A DNA stretch of 64,000 nt from Daldinia sp. FL1419 (Eukaryota > Ascomycota > Sordariomycetes > Xylariales > Hypoxylaceae), in NCBI GenBank assembly GCA_025201765.1, contig MU623417.1, forward strand, positions 112,029 through 176,028. Direction: 5' to 3'. The notes beneath the pieces are model-generated. The model was not told the DNA's origin. It did not search any database and saw only the letters and a program-made list of their open reading frames with translations. This document shows positions 48,487-60,343 of the stretch, one piece after another. The translations under genes were made by a program, and so were the position numbers. Within the stretch, counting starts at the first letter, position 1. Every line of letters begins with the position of its first letter.

Positions 48487-50143
48487 CTGAGTCTAGTTTT
48501 ATAGCAGTCCTACTTGACACGAATACCCTTCATGCTATCATGTGGGTGCTCCAAGTACTCAAATCTAAGCAATTGGCAGGCTTGAACCACGCCATCCATC
48601 CGAGTGGCCTGCATTTCTAGCCCAAGACCACTTCCCACGATGGGATATCAACGACGAGCGGCCGGGAACACCAACACCCAACTTTGGCATTATATAGACT
48701 CAAATACTTTCTAGGATGATATGCTCTAATGATATCCGTTCGTCCTCCCGCAGTAAATCATAGCATCCGAAGCACTTACAATGCCAGTGATATTTCATAC
48801 GAGCTTGCCTGTCATTTACATGTATGCTCATCCTGTGCTTCACAGTTCCGCCCTAAGTGGCTACGGGCTATCAGCAGTCCTTTCAAGCAAAACGATATCT
48901 TTCGTACTGGGACATACTGTTTCCGGTGACGTTCAAAAACATATTCATCGCTACTTGGAAACGTAGTATATTCGTCATCTCCTTTAATACAGCCAGTACG
49001 ATAAATATGTGTAGGAGGTCGTGGAACGAGTATTAATAGGTACCTACCTACACAGGTAGGTATGACGAGTATTCGAGTAGTCGTACTCGCGGAGGATTTG
49101 TTAAACGCTCCGAAATTATTTCTGCCTATTGGGTGTCTGCCCTTCTACCTCACGAATCTTCGGCCTATGGGTAGGCTCAAAGTCGCCTCGTGTTATAGAT
49201 GAAATCAGCTATTAATATTCCCTGCGGGAAGACACCGTTGGAGTTAATAGATCAACCCCGGCTCCGTCGTAGAAGTACATTCCCAGATTATATTTCAAAG
49301 TAGTGGCTTGTTGATCGGAAACGTGCGTTGTACCCTCGAAATTGCAGCATTAGTCTAGTTCTCTATGCCGTGTCGTAGGTGGAAGACGAAATTCCCGATA
49401 AATGGTGATGATGCAGCTTGGTCATCGTTCTTAGCGGTAATAGTTGGCTAGGTACAGGTATGTTATACGATTTGCTCTTCGATGTCGCACTTGACTTTCA
49501 AATGTTTACTGGGAAATATGCTCTTCGTGTCCCTACTTACCTGTTGGCTTAGGGACCCCTATCAGATACCTAGGTAGTCTGAATAATTCAATAAGCTTGA
49601 GACTATTAGTTACCGTTAAGATGATGCTCATGAAGGGTTTCTATAAGCATGACAGTGTAGGCAAAGCCATATCGGATTATATGAGCCTTTAGATACATAG
49701 ACAATTCTAGTTATTGGTCGAGTTCGTTCCATCAGAATGCGAGGTTCGGCCTATAGAGCGAATATCGGCCGGGACGCGAATCTCGCTCAGCGGGCTTGTG
49801 GTATGGCTAACCCGCAACGGAGCATCAGAGAACGACCCCCGGTGACCGAGGGAAGCGAAGCATACACTACAGAGCGGCTGTGCGTGGCATGAAATGCGAG
49901 GTTCGCGCTGCCATGCTCAGATCATTGCATCGCTATTGGTGACGTATGTGGAATTCGATCAAATTTGGGCTGGACGAAGCGTAACACGCCTCTGTATCAT
50001 AAGAATAAGTAGTGAGCCACATGTCCTATTCGATTTTTACTTGTTATTTCCATCTTGCGTTTATTTTGTCGAACTACTCAGTAATATTCACACCCCCTAT
50101 ATTCATTTTCCCATTTTTCAAATTCGTTCAGTATCGTGTCAGA
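48487..50143. other. gene-free stretch
   Basis: 1.66 kb. Two short open frames near 48.8 kb have no motif. The last 150 bp before 50144 is pyrimidine-rich, as in many fungal promoters. Confidence 0.45.
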
Positions 50144-52275
50144 ATGTCAGCTGTAATTAATAACCAAACCAACGGCGCCGATCCGGTGTCCACGCCTCTT
50201 TGTAACATCGTTACCCCAGTAGGTATGCTGGGCTACGGTCTGAATGAAGAGGAGAACGCTGCTGTGTTAAGACATCTCGTCGCAACGGGAATTCCAACCG
50301 CTCTCATCTTAGACTCCGGTTCGACGGATAGTGGTCCGGACAGGCTTGCTCAAAAAATGATGGGCTGCCCGCGGACTGCGTATGTTAGGGACTTGAGGAA
50401 GCTGCTTAAACTAATTCACGACTTTCGCATCCCGTTGATTTTCAGCTCGGCGGGAGGGGACGGAATCGACGAACACGTTCGGGAGATTGTAAAGGTCATT
50501 GAAGAAATTTCTGCCGAGAAAGGAAACGAGGACTACTCTTTCAAGACAATAGCTATCTTTTCTGATATCAAGAAAGAAGTTGTCCGGGAACGTCTAAGAC
50601 TAGGACGTGTACGAGGATGCGGACCGTGTGTTCCAGACCTAACGGATGAAGATATCGATGCATCATCAGTAGTCGTCGCACAGATGGGACCTGAGCCGTT
50701 CATCGATGCGATGAAGGAAAACCCAGACTTTGACATTATAGTTGGCGGCCGAGCCTATGACCCGGCCCCGTACGTCGCATATTGTGCTTATTTGGCTGGA
50801 TTAGATACGAATGACGTGAAATCGGAAGAGGTGAAACGCCAAATGGGTGGGTTTACGCACATGGGAAAGATTCTAGAATGCGGAGGGACATGTGCTGTAC
50901 CAAAGTCCCACGGTGCCATTGCAACGGTGTATAACGACGGAGGATTTACCATCTCGCCTTTGGCGCCGACAGCGTATTGCACTCCAGTATCAGTGGCTGC
51001 CCACACTATGTACGAGAAATCGCGCCCTGATATCCTTCACGGACCGGGCGGATACTTCGATTTGAATACTGCGACCTACGAACAACTACCAGATCGGAGG
51101 ACGATCAAGGTCCGTGGCAGTGTGTTCCACTTCTCAAAAGAGAGTGGCCCATATCAAGTGAAACTTGAGGCGGGTAGTATCGTTGGGTACCGATCCTTAT
51201 TCCTGGGAAGCTTCCGAGATCGTAAGTTCACTGAATGATTCCGCACGATCCCAGTTTCTAATGTTAGGGTAGCAATTCTGATCAGCCAACTTGATTCTCT
51301 ACTCAAAATCGTCAAACGCTATGCTGTCGAACAACACAGCCACGTGGCCGAAAAATGGGAGTTTGATTTCCATATCTACGGAAGACCCGAAAAAGGAGCA
51401 GAGAGTGAATCTCCCGAGGTATTTATCATTGGTGAAGCTCTAGCTCCCACGCAAGAACTAGCAACCAGCATTGCAGCCACCGCTAGGATAGGAGTCATTG
51501 TGAGTTAGATCGATATTCGTGTCTTGAATTAGCTATTAATACTTTCCAGCATGGAAGTTACCCTGGACAAAAGGCTACCTCGGGAAATTTCGCCTTCGGT
51601 ATTGGCGGTAAGTCCGTCATCGAGTTGGGGCCATGTTCGAAATTTACGATGTATCACCTCATGGATCTCGAAGAAGGCGAGGAGGGCTTATTACTGGGGA
51701 ATGGTGGTTCGACTCCCTCGACCAATGGTATAAATGGCAATGGGGTCCATAAGCAACGCAAACCGTTGTTTACACACTCTACCTCGTTGATTGGAACAGG
51801 AAACAGGCCGTCGTCAAGAGCCGCTGTAGTGGCTCTTGAGAGTCCGGCGAACGTCGTTAAACCAAGCGGGTTTTCGGTGGTTGAGGCTACTACTAACGGC
51901 TCGGCAACAAACGGGCATACCAAGCCTACCAAACTCGGAGATTTAGCTCAAGTTGTTAGGTCTAAGAACTCGGGACCGTATGAGATCACGTTTGATCTCA
52001 TATTCGAATCCAGAGATACTTATATCAAGGTCAAGGAGTCCGGTCTTCTGTCCGTCCAGACAGTAGCTTCTGCTTTTAAATTGCCGGAGAGCGATATTCT
52101 CTGGTGCGGATTCTTCGATCCGGCCCAGGCGTTTAAGGCTACAATCCCACGTATTCGGGCTGGGAAGCGTATGCCAGGCGGAGGTTTCATGGAAAATGAC
52201 GTTCATGGATCTCAACAACATCTTCCGCTTGTGAACTTGAAACTACCCGAAGAACTGGCTGCTTTATTTGTTTAA
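50144..52275 (+). CDS. AtuA-like (DUF1446) and DUF4387 fusion protein
   Basis: Exons 50144-51221, 51273-51499, 51550-52275; 676 aa. The acceptor at 51272 (not the earlier TTAG, which leads to a stop) gives the conserved FRDPILISQLDSLL. Residues about 20-480 match the acyclic-terpene-utilisation AtuA family: GYGLNEEE, the Asp/Ser-rich LILDSGSTDSGPDRL, FSSAGGDG, GGRAYDPAPYVAY, ECGGTCAVPKSHGA. The C-terminal 100 residues (YEITFDLIFESRDTYIKVKE onward) match DUF4387. A Ser/Gly/Asn-rich linker joins them. AtuA is needed for citronellol and geraniol catabolism in Pseudomonas, but its reaction is not established, and fungal members are untested. Start at the Met beginning SAVINNQ, because upstream codons are hydrophobic and unlike the family. 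A Zn2Cys6 regulator is convergent 166 bp downstream. Confidence 0.88.
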
Positions 52276-52441
52276 CTTTAGTCTGGAACAAGAGGAAGAG
52301 ACATTAACCATTTGGTATTGCTGTATTATAATTATGTTTGCGTATCGGGTATCTGAAGTCATTATGTTTAAATCATTAGGTCCAAATGTCTTCTATATGT
52401 CTCCTTTACTATTTACATGTGCCGCACCCTCAGAAATCACA

Positions 52442-54574
52442 TTATAACCCAGAACCTGAATGGAATTGCGACGTATCAGAGGCAGGAACGTTGAAAATAT
52501 CCCATGAAGGATCGCCCCAAAACATATTAGCAAAGACTAGATCCGACGACCAGGGCTCCTCCACTTGAGCATTAGGAGAGTGAGTAGCAAAAACGTCAGC
52601 ATGTGAGATGTTATTTTCTCCAGGTATAGCTTCCGCGGTAACCGCGATCTCAGGCACTGGTGGATTCATGGGAAAGCCGCGAAGTTCACGGGCTGTGTCG
52701 ATTGCGTCTAACACGATGGATACACCCATTCGATCAGGAAGACTGGGTCGACTGGCGTCTGTAGAAGCTGGTGCTTGTTTACAAAGGGTCTCAAATAAAC
52801 TGGCGGCTCTGTCGTATTCATCTTTATGCCGTGAAGCCAGAGTCTTGAACATGGTATGGGCCATGATCACATGGTTTGCTGCTAGCTGTTGTTCTTCGGC
52901 GTTGGCGTTGTTGTTTAGACTGAAGTATCTGAGAAGGAATATAGTCGCAAATGCCAAACCTCTATAGTAGTCTTTTGGTAGCGTCTTTTCTCTCTGCGCT
53001 GTTGTCAAGGTTTGATTTTCACCTAATCTCTCGTGGAATCGTGAATTTGCCAGGTGAATAATGCGAAGTGCGGTGGCTAATCCTAACTTAAGTAGTATCT
53101 CCTTCGCACCTGTGCCTGATCGGGCTCGGGTTATGACTAGAGTGTAAACGTGCATCTTGACGACCAGGACACCAAAGTCCGTCATGCTCGTCCACCCATC
53201 GGGAAATGTTATTTTCAGTGTATCAAGCTCACCGTCAAGAAGCTGAATAACTGAAGAGTCGATCACACCGTCGTTCGAATTATGTACTAGCACGTTGGTG
53301 AAACCCGCCAAGGTAAGAAGTACTCTAAGCTGAAGAGCAAACTCTCGAGGAAGCGTGTTTTCGCTTAAAGTTGCGCGGATAGCAGCGAGGTCGGAAGGGG
53401 TGTTGATCATTGGGGGGAGACCGAGATGCATGCTAATACTACGAGAGAATGATTAGCTAGCTCGACAGACCTTGCATGGGGTTGACCGGCTTACGATGTA
53501 CTAACGTAGAAACAACCTAACCACGTATTCGTTCTTTCACGGGCACTCCCACCTACGGGGCCAACGCTATGTAGAGAAGGAGTTATCCCCGACCTTGGAC
53601 TTGATTTATGGAGGCTCATGTAAAGGGCAGCGTTCACGGCGATCCCACAGTATAACCAGCTCGGATCGTCTCTCTGATGGGGGACTGGCAGGGGCCACAT
53701 GCAAACGATTAAAAGCGCTTGAATTTTGCTTAGCGGCATAGGAGCTCGCAAAGCTTCCTCTCTAAGCATTCGTATATATGGCTCATGGAGTCGGTCGAAC
53801 AATGTCTCATCCGAGACTAAGGGCAGCCGTAGTACAACTACAATGATTATTGTCCAGAATAAGAATGGGTGAGAATGGTAAATGGTTTTTAGCGATATCG
53901 GCCCCAATATCGGGAGATGTGGATGAAAATATGTAGTAAAACTTGTAAAATCCTGTTAATAGGTGCTTGGGATTTGATTGTTTGACCGCGGAATACCTAC
54001 TATTTGAATATCTCGACAACCGTCTGATTGCTGATTATAACACCTCCGAGATCGAACGACTCCAAGCCCATCAGCTCAAAATCGTCTAGCAAAATTGCAA
54101 CCGATGGCTGTGACGCATTCACGGATGAATCTTGCGATCGCGTAGTGTCCGGATCCGGGCTCGTAGTAGAACCGGCGCGAGCTTCTGATATTCTTTGGTC
54201 ACGAAGCTCCCGCAACTCCCTTGACATAGCCTCAAGTCGTCTGCTCGCCGTCGTTAGCGACGATTAGGGAAAAAAAATAAATAAAAAAATAAAAAAATAG
54301 AAACCCCGCCATCTAAATTTTGACTCGAAAGAGCCTAGGGACATACTTCCGAGCTGGGGTCCTTCGAAAGGACGGGTCAACCGTACAAGTCAGACTTCTT
54401 GCCTGGCATCTCGTACATGGATTTGGAAACCTATCCTTGGAGTCGCATCGAAGCTGTCCAAAAGTTAGATCTATAATTATACGCGATGATAGGCGTACGC
54501 ACCTTAGATTGCTTGCATTCCGTACAGGTCTTAACAGGACGTACGCCTGGCCAACTGGGTGCACTTGACGCCAT
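52442..54574 (-). CDS. Zn2Cys6 fungal transcription factor
   Basis: Five exons: 54574-54503, 54453-54347, 54240 to about 54021, 53952-53495, 53438-52442; about 617 aa. The first splice completes a perfect binuclear cluster, C17-x2-C20-x6-C27-x9-C37-x2-C40-x6-C47, with the basic run KQSKLR. Exon 3 begins with the KRLEAMSRELRELRDQ helix that follows the cluster. Exon 4 has FHPHLPILGP and exon 5 the fungal transcription-factor domain (FYVSTSISMHLGLPP across the junction). The third donor is uncertain: the frame runs VVEIFK then TAG TAG, with no GT at the expected point. Using GTTGTC at 54020 keeps the frame, but loses four conserved-looking residues. Next to the AtuA-like gene, which it may control. 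Confidence 0.83.
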
Positions 54575-54632
54575 GAAAAATAGGCGGTTGATCTTGTGCG
54601 AAACTGTATCGCTATACAACTATACGATTGCA

Positions 54633-54680
54633 CGACTGTACGACTGTACGACTGTACGACTGTACGACTGTACGACTGTG
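54633..54680. repeat. 8 bp tandem repeat, six units
   Basis: Unit cgactgta repeated six times, last unit ending in g, with more degenerate units to the left. It lies 59 bp upstream of the transcription factor start codon. Confidence 0.9.
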
Positions 54681-55559
54681 CCCGATATTCGCGCTGGCTT
54701 TTTGCTGAAATGGGTCTTATGAAAGCCTAAATTCGCTTCTGTAATTCTAGCTTGAGCAGATATCCCATACAGGAGTAAGTGATTAACTACTTACCTAGGT
54801 AGGTAGAGATGAGCAACGGTAGTTGGGTAATTGGAGATCGATAGGGGGTGGTACTAATAAGGTATGGAAAAAAAGAAGTTGCTAACTATGCCGCCAAGAT
54901 TTATTCACGTCGAATTTGATTCGCTATTATATGCATGCTATCCCTGAAGTCATCCTGCTAAATCGCCCAGATTCCAAGCTCACGAATCTAAACTAGTTTT
55001 GTAGTAGATAGAGTAGTATAGCGGAAGAGGGGGGAGCAAAATACCCCTGAGCATTGTCGGAAGTTTTGAATAGTCTTTGGTGACTAGGGGTTTAAGAGTA
55101 TAGGTTGATAATACGACGAGTGAGGCGGAGCATTGACAGATTCAGGGGACGTTGCATAACAAGTCCCATAACAAGTCCCATAAGAAGTCCCATTAAACCC
55201 GACTCTATGAGAACACGGCAGATTCCGAAAACCCCGGCTCTAAAATCCATATAGATTCCATATAAATTCAGCCCTATAAGCCATATTTAATGACGCGTCG
55301 CCGGGGTCTTTCTCGAACACCGCCCCTCAAGAGTTCCCACAGCGAGCTGAGAGCTGCCGAGGCTTAACCAGATGGAGATTTGTTAACGGCATCTGAAATT
55401 GGGTCGTTCTCATTTTTAGTCTCATCCCGTCAACTTCGACGTAAGAGAACCGTTGATGAAAGCCGCAGCTCAATCGCCCAAGCAATTTAATAATCCCGCT
55501 TCGAGGGGTGTGTTTGTGTGTTTTCGGCCTGCGATTCTTCACTTTTTCAGACACCATCC
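54681..55559. other. intergenic region with a 12 bp tandem repeat
   Basis: Three units of cataacaagtcc lie at 55155-55190. A TACCTAGGTAGG motif is at 54794-54805. No gene seen. Confidence 0.45.
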
Positions 55560-56222
55560 GGACTTACTATCGTTGCAGTTATCAGCCAATGTATGCGATC
55601 TTTGTGCCTGTATGTGGCAATCTTATACTAGCAATGTCCACCCTAATGAACTTTTTCGTGGGGAGTTTCGCATTTCACACTCACACATACAACTGAGCAC
55701 CTATTTCGCAACGGCCGACCAATCAATGAATTCCCTCCTACGATCCGTGATGCCATCTACATCGTTAAAGCACTCAATATCCGTTACATATGGATCGATG
55801 CATTATGTATTATCCAAGATTCAGATCAAGATTGGGCTCGAGATGCCAGTCGAATGCGCCAGGTTTACAGTGGAGCAGTCGTCACGATAGCAGCAGCATG
55901 CGCTTCCAAGTCTAGCGACGGGATCTTTCGAAAAAGAGTTGCCCCAACTGGACCAAGATGCCGGGCTCGACTGGAGAAACGGAGATAAGAATCCGCCCAA
56001 AGTATTCTAAATACTAGAGGACGTAATGATTGGAGGCGTATAGAACGCCTTAATATAGAACGCCTTAATCTTAACCTTAAAGACGACGTGCTTTCGAAAG
56101 CAATTATTGATACGCAAGCTATCCTCGCAGAGATTAAGCATGCCTTGAAAAAGGCGTGTCGTGAGGATTATCTAGAACCCATAACTTATTACCATTCAAC
56201 AGGTATATACCATGAAAACTAG
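55560..56222 (+). pseudogene. HET-domain protein, broken
   Basis: A HET (heterokaryon incompatibility) domain can be read in one frame from 55650: a degraded TFSWG opening, then FPPTIRDAIYIVKAL, the hallmark RYIWIDALCIIQDS, and VYSGAVVTIAAACAS. This frame meets a stop (TGA at 55647) directly before the SWG motif, while the sequence just upstream (SLQLSANVCDLC, HPNELFRG) is in another frame, so a frameshift has occurred. After a single in-frame TAA at 55986 the same frame stays open for 77 more codons (NDWRRIERLNIERLNL, with a duplicated ERLN unit) to a TAG at 56220. HET proteins trigger cell death after fusion of unlike strains; this copy cannot give a full product. No start codon in the right frame was found. 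Confidence 0.72.
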
Positions 56223-56717
56223 GGATGAAGAGGTACCGACGAATACTCTATTCATTCAAAGAAGTTATAAATATGGAACAAGGAGCAGCTAGAAATTTAC
56301 AAAATCCTAATCCAATTATATTTCCTATGGAATAACGGGAATATTCAAAGTGATAGATGGGTGACGAGGGGGTCGACGTCTAAATTATGAAGGATTTGAT
56401 AGTATCCTGGTTTGAGACATGCGTAGAAAGGGGTACGTGAAAATTGAATAAAATAATAAAGCGATACGTATTCCATTATATTCCGTCCAGTATCTACCTA
56501 GATTTACTTGCATTTCTCAAGTGAGAGGTCAACTTTTACCCCAGCCACCACCAACAGAAAAATTGACGCAGATAGAGACATAATTTCTAGTGAGTATAGT
56601 GACTCCCTCGGTTCCTAGAGTCTGGTCGAGGCCTTCATACCTGGGACGACTCCTGATTATGAGGCTCGCGGCATCGTCGACTTACTTTCCTAACATCGAA
56701 TAGGGAAGTGGGTAGAT
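56223..56717. other. intergenic region
   Basis: 495 bp between the HET pseudogene and the 3' end of the secreted protein gene. Nothing recognisable. Confidence 0.45.
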
Positions 56718-58237
56718 CTATACCCTTGTATTCCTGTACGAAAATGCGAGGCGGACGGCCAAAGTATCGCCACCAGCTCGTGTACCCTATGATATTCTAT
56801 TAGCTCTGCCCTATCAAAAAGAGCTATTCTATAAGCACTTACACCATTAGTGGCGAATCGTCTAGGGTAGTATTGCGTATACAGAGCGCAATACTGCCCA
56901 GCAGGTCGACCATTTCTCAGGATGAGATAGGTCGTGAAGAAACGACATATTTGCGGCTGCCCCCTAGCGGGAGGATTCGCAAGATTGTTCCGGTTTTGAG
57001 CATCGCACAAAGCCGCACCTATTTATGAAAACATCGCTGGATTAGCAATTGAATCAGAATAGCTGCGGGTCGATTGTCGCGGGATATATCGAAATCAATT
57101 CACTCACTGCCAACAGTTAGCAACTAGGTATTTTCTGGGAAATAAAGGGGCCTAAAACTCGAGGTTGGTAGAATGAACATACCAAAGACCAGGGTCAAAG
57201 AAGGTATTTGTGAAAATTCTTGAACCAATGTAAGTGCCCCCTTGCGCAGTATTAGTAGGACGAGATGTGGTAGTGCGTGAGGCCGTAGTCCTCGTTGTCG
57301 GAGAGGGATCCATGTCATCGGGCGGCACATCGCTAAAATAAAGTCAATAATCATACCTACTCCCAACGACGAAGCCGATATTTTAACCAAAATTTGAGTT
57401 TATCCTTATTCCATCTCTCGAATTAAGGATTACCAGCCCACTGCGGGGGGCTTAGGGGCGGGGAGATAGGCAAAGGGTTCATAATGCAACGTACATTGTA
57501 CCGTTCCCCGTTGGCTCGCCGTCATATCCAGGGACGGGCGGGACAGTCTGCTTCATATATCCATTCGACCCTGCAATAACCACGTGAAAATCTGCTAAAT
57601 ATTGACCTGTGTTGCTGGCTGTTTCTGTAGAGACCAGGCCACCCCAGAAAATACATTTGATGTTGGTAGTTGAAGGAGGATTCGTACAGCCAGTATCTGG
57701 CGCAACAGAAGGGTCTCTTTCAAAAAAGATATTGAAGCCTCGGCAACCACGCCAAACGTTGTCGCATTGATCAGCGCAAGTCTGCGTGTCATAAGAATCG
57801 ACGGTTATAAAACCCAGATATCCATAAGCGTCACTTCTAGCATGTAAGTTAACAAAAGTTTCGTTATATCCAGATGGTGTAGGTGCCTGGCGTGCGATAG
57901 TAGCGAATGCCCTTAAATTAAGGAATGCACCATCAGTATCCCGAGATGGTGTAGGACCCGCGCCGGTGGGATTGGGCTGACATGCTGTTTGACGTGCGAC
58001 AAGCGTCGGTTCTGTACTGGGCTCAGTTCCTACGGGTAGAAGGCTTTCAGTGGCGGACTCTGTCGCTTCACTCAAGTTATAAGTTGTTGAGTCGGCAGTT
58101 GGTCCAATTGGTATGGATGCTGAGGTCACTTCCGGTGCGGAATCAACAAGGGATGTGTCAATAGCCTGTCTCGGTTCGAATGACGAGGCCATGGCCAACG
58201 TCACGAGGACCTGAAAGAGTGATAGAGTAGACTTCAT
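56718..58237 (-). CDS. secreted cysteine-rich protein, PAN/apple-like fungal family
   Basis: Proposed exons 58237-57495, 57332-57190, 57018-56843, 56786-56718; about 376 aa. Signal peptide: KSTLSLFQVLVTLAMASS. A Ser/Thr-rich stretch follows, then a first Cys module (CADQCDNVWRGCRGFNIFFERDP to KCIFWGGLVS and DFHVVIAGSNGY), a Thr/Pro linker and a second module (LCDAQNRNNLANPPARG, CRFFTTYLILRNG, GQYCALYTQ). The final exon ends LAVRLAFSYRN. I recall this two-module layout from widespread ascomycete secreted proteins without assigned function. The third exon joins cleanly only if a weak donor GTCTTT at 57189 is used; the better donor GTATGT at 57182 leaves the frame one base out and would also be expected to restore a Leu-Cys pair. 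So either unusual splicing or a one-base lesion. Confidence 0.66.
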
Positions 58238-59403
58238 GTTGCCAAGAAACCCAATGGGCCAATCTTAGGTATTCCTATTATAGATGAACTCACAATGAAG
58301 CTAGGATGAAATAAGAGAGGTATGAAAAGGGGGATAATGGGCGTTGAAGGTGCGTATGTCAACGTAATACCACTGGCATAGAGCATTGAATATATAAATT
58401 TCACCTTAACAGATTCGCATGACAACTACCCATCAATTGCTTCATTACTACAGATAACTTACCTCAATTTACCGTCATTAATATTATCATCACCTTGACC
58501 ATCGTTTTACTTCATTGTTCTTCTGGACGGACTGCCGAGAAGATACCGCGAGTCATTCCCCCACAAGCTCTTGTACACATCCCCATAGTAATCGAGCTAA
58601 ATGAACTACATATTCTAGCTTAAATTATGGAATCTCATTTATAGTATACGCTATTTTCATTTAGTTATTCATAGCGCGTACGAGTGATTGATATCACATG
58701 GAAGAATTTCAAGCTAGTATATCCTTATGCTTCTCTTCGCCTATTACAGCTGAGTAGGTAGGTATAGTTTAGAAATGTCTCCCCTTGCCAAGGAGTCTGG
58801 TACCAATAATAATATGCGTAACTTTGCCGAAGAAAACTCACCATTGAATAGATAGGGATTCATTACCTAACCTAGGTAGGTACCTAGGGAGTCATGCCGG
58901 TTCCAATAAAATCAGGACAAGGCGGATGACACTAGGAAGTATTCACGTAACATATGAGGGATAAAGTCAAGTTGGAAATAATATTCGCGGCTATGTGTCA
59001 TTTCGTATTACGGAGCTAGCTAGAATACTTATAACTGATGTAAATACATCAGTCATGCTGTGAAAATGTCGAAACGAGGACACTTCAAAGATTCGTGCTA
59101 TTCGTAATAAGCGTACGATTTCGACTCTATTTCCTAGGAGGTAAGTATCTTTGGACCACTCATATTTTTCCTTAGTTTAAATTGTTACAATTCCAGAATC
59201 AGTACAGCGATGGAATATATGGCGCCATAGATCAATTGCCATGGACTGTATACAAATATACCTATGTAGCATGATAGAAAGTGAGACGCATATCTATTCA
59301 AGCGGTCGCAAATTATAATACCACCGAATCGTTTTAGAACCTTCCTGGTTATATATGCCTCAGAAGAGAATGTCCTCCGATGAATCCTTTCATGTAGACC
59401 TTC
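58238..59403. other. gene-free stretch
   Basis: 1.17 kb. TAGGTAGG/CCTAGGTA motifs at 58755-58764 and 58868-58887. No supportable gene. Confidence 0.45.
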
Positions 59404-60343
59404 TCAGGGGCAAAGGATGACTGCTGGATGGACAATAACCATAAGTGAAGTAGAAATAGCAATCATAAACCCGTCTAATCCGACGAATAGCCACTGACTT
59501 GTAGCTAGAGAGCTCAAGAGGCCTTGCGAAAGCTCGGCAACGCGATAGCAAGATCTGACAAGGATCAATGTTGTCGCGAGGAGAAGCATGACAACGAACA
59601 AGATTAACGAACCTTGGACGTTACCTCTTGTTTCTGTTGGTGTGGGAGCTGTATCTAAGCCGTGGGGTTGCGATGTCTTGGAATTGTGGCCGTAGCGTTG
59701 TCGACGAGGATATAAAACCACGGCAAGGAACAAAGTAAGAAATATACATAGTGAGACGACCTGCAATACAAGGCCGGCTATCGTTATTTTCGTCCCGACA
59801 CGAAGACCGTCTGTTGGAGATGGGTTGTCGGATGTGTTTTCGCTTGTAGCGAGGCCTCCACCAACCGCTTGGATAACGAGGGCGATTACGTCGCTGGATA
59901 CGAAGAAGATGGTATATAACTTTGGATTAATATCAAAGTATCCTCGACCTAAAGTATTGGCGATGAATTTGAGGGAAAGGTATATCCTACCACGCGAGTT
60001 AGCGATGAATCTGCGGACGCCAAGAATACCGAACTTGCCCTGCGGTTATGAAAACGGGGGCTAAAGTAAGAAGAGTGAATTGGATGGAGAAATAATCAAC
60101 GTTGAAGGGGTTGCTCCATCCAAGATCGCGGAACAGATACCCAACGAACTCGACTAAAGCGCCAAACGCAACAACGGTATTATACGCGATCCATCTACGA
60201 ACCCGGATAGCCGAAACGATTGCCCATATAGCGATTACCCCAAAGGTAACGGTGAAGAATACGTTGATGCCTAAGTTAGGTCTATAGCCGTACACGGCGA
60301 TCGACTCTGGGCATGTATCCGGAGTGCAACGCCGGCTTTCCAT
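59404..60343 (-). CDS. RTA1-like seven-helix membrane protein
   Basis: Exons 60343-60039 and 59986-59404; 295 aa, normal for the RTA1 family. The intron begins GCAAGT rather than GTAAGT and ends GTAG with a GCTAAC branch point, so it is a GC-AG intron; splicing it gives FITAGIYLSLKFIANTLGRG, the conserved RTA1 segment. Seven hydrophobic segments can be followed. VEFVGYLFRD and SSDVIALVIQAVGGGLA are typical of the family. Yeast members include Rta1 (7-aminocholesterol resistance), Rsb1 (sphingoid base release) and Pug1 (porphyrin). A role in lipid or stress tolerance is family-level inference. Confidence 0.9.

Noticed and set aside
56690..57010. A separate small minus-strand gene next to the secreted protein
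   Set aside because: Its CRFFTTYLILRNG..YCALYTQ part is the second module of the same secreted-protein family; splicing joins it to the gene at 58237.
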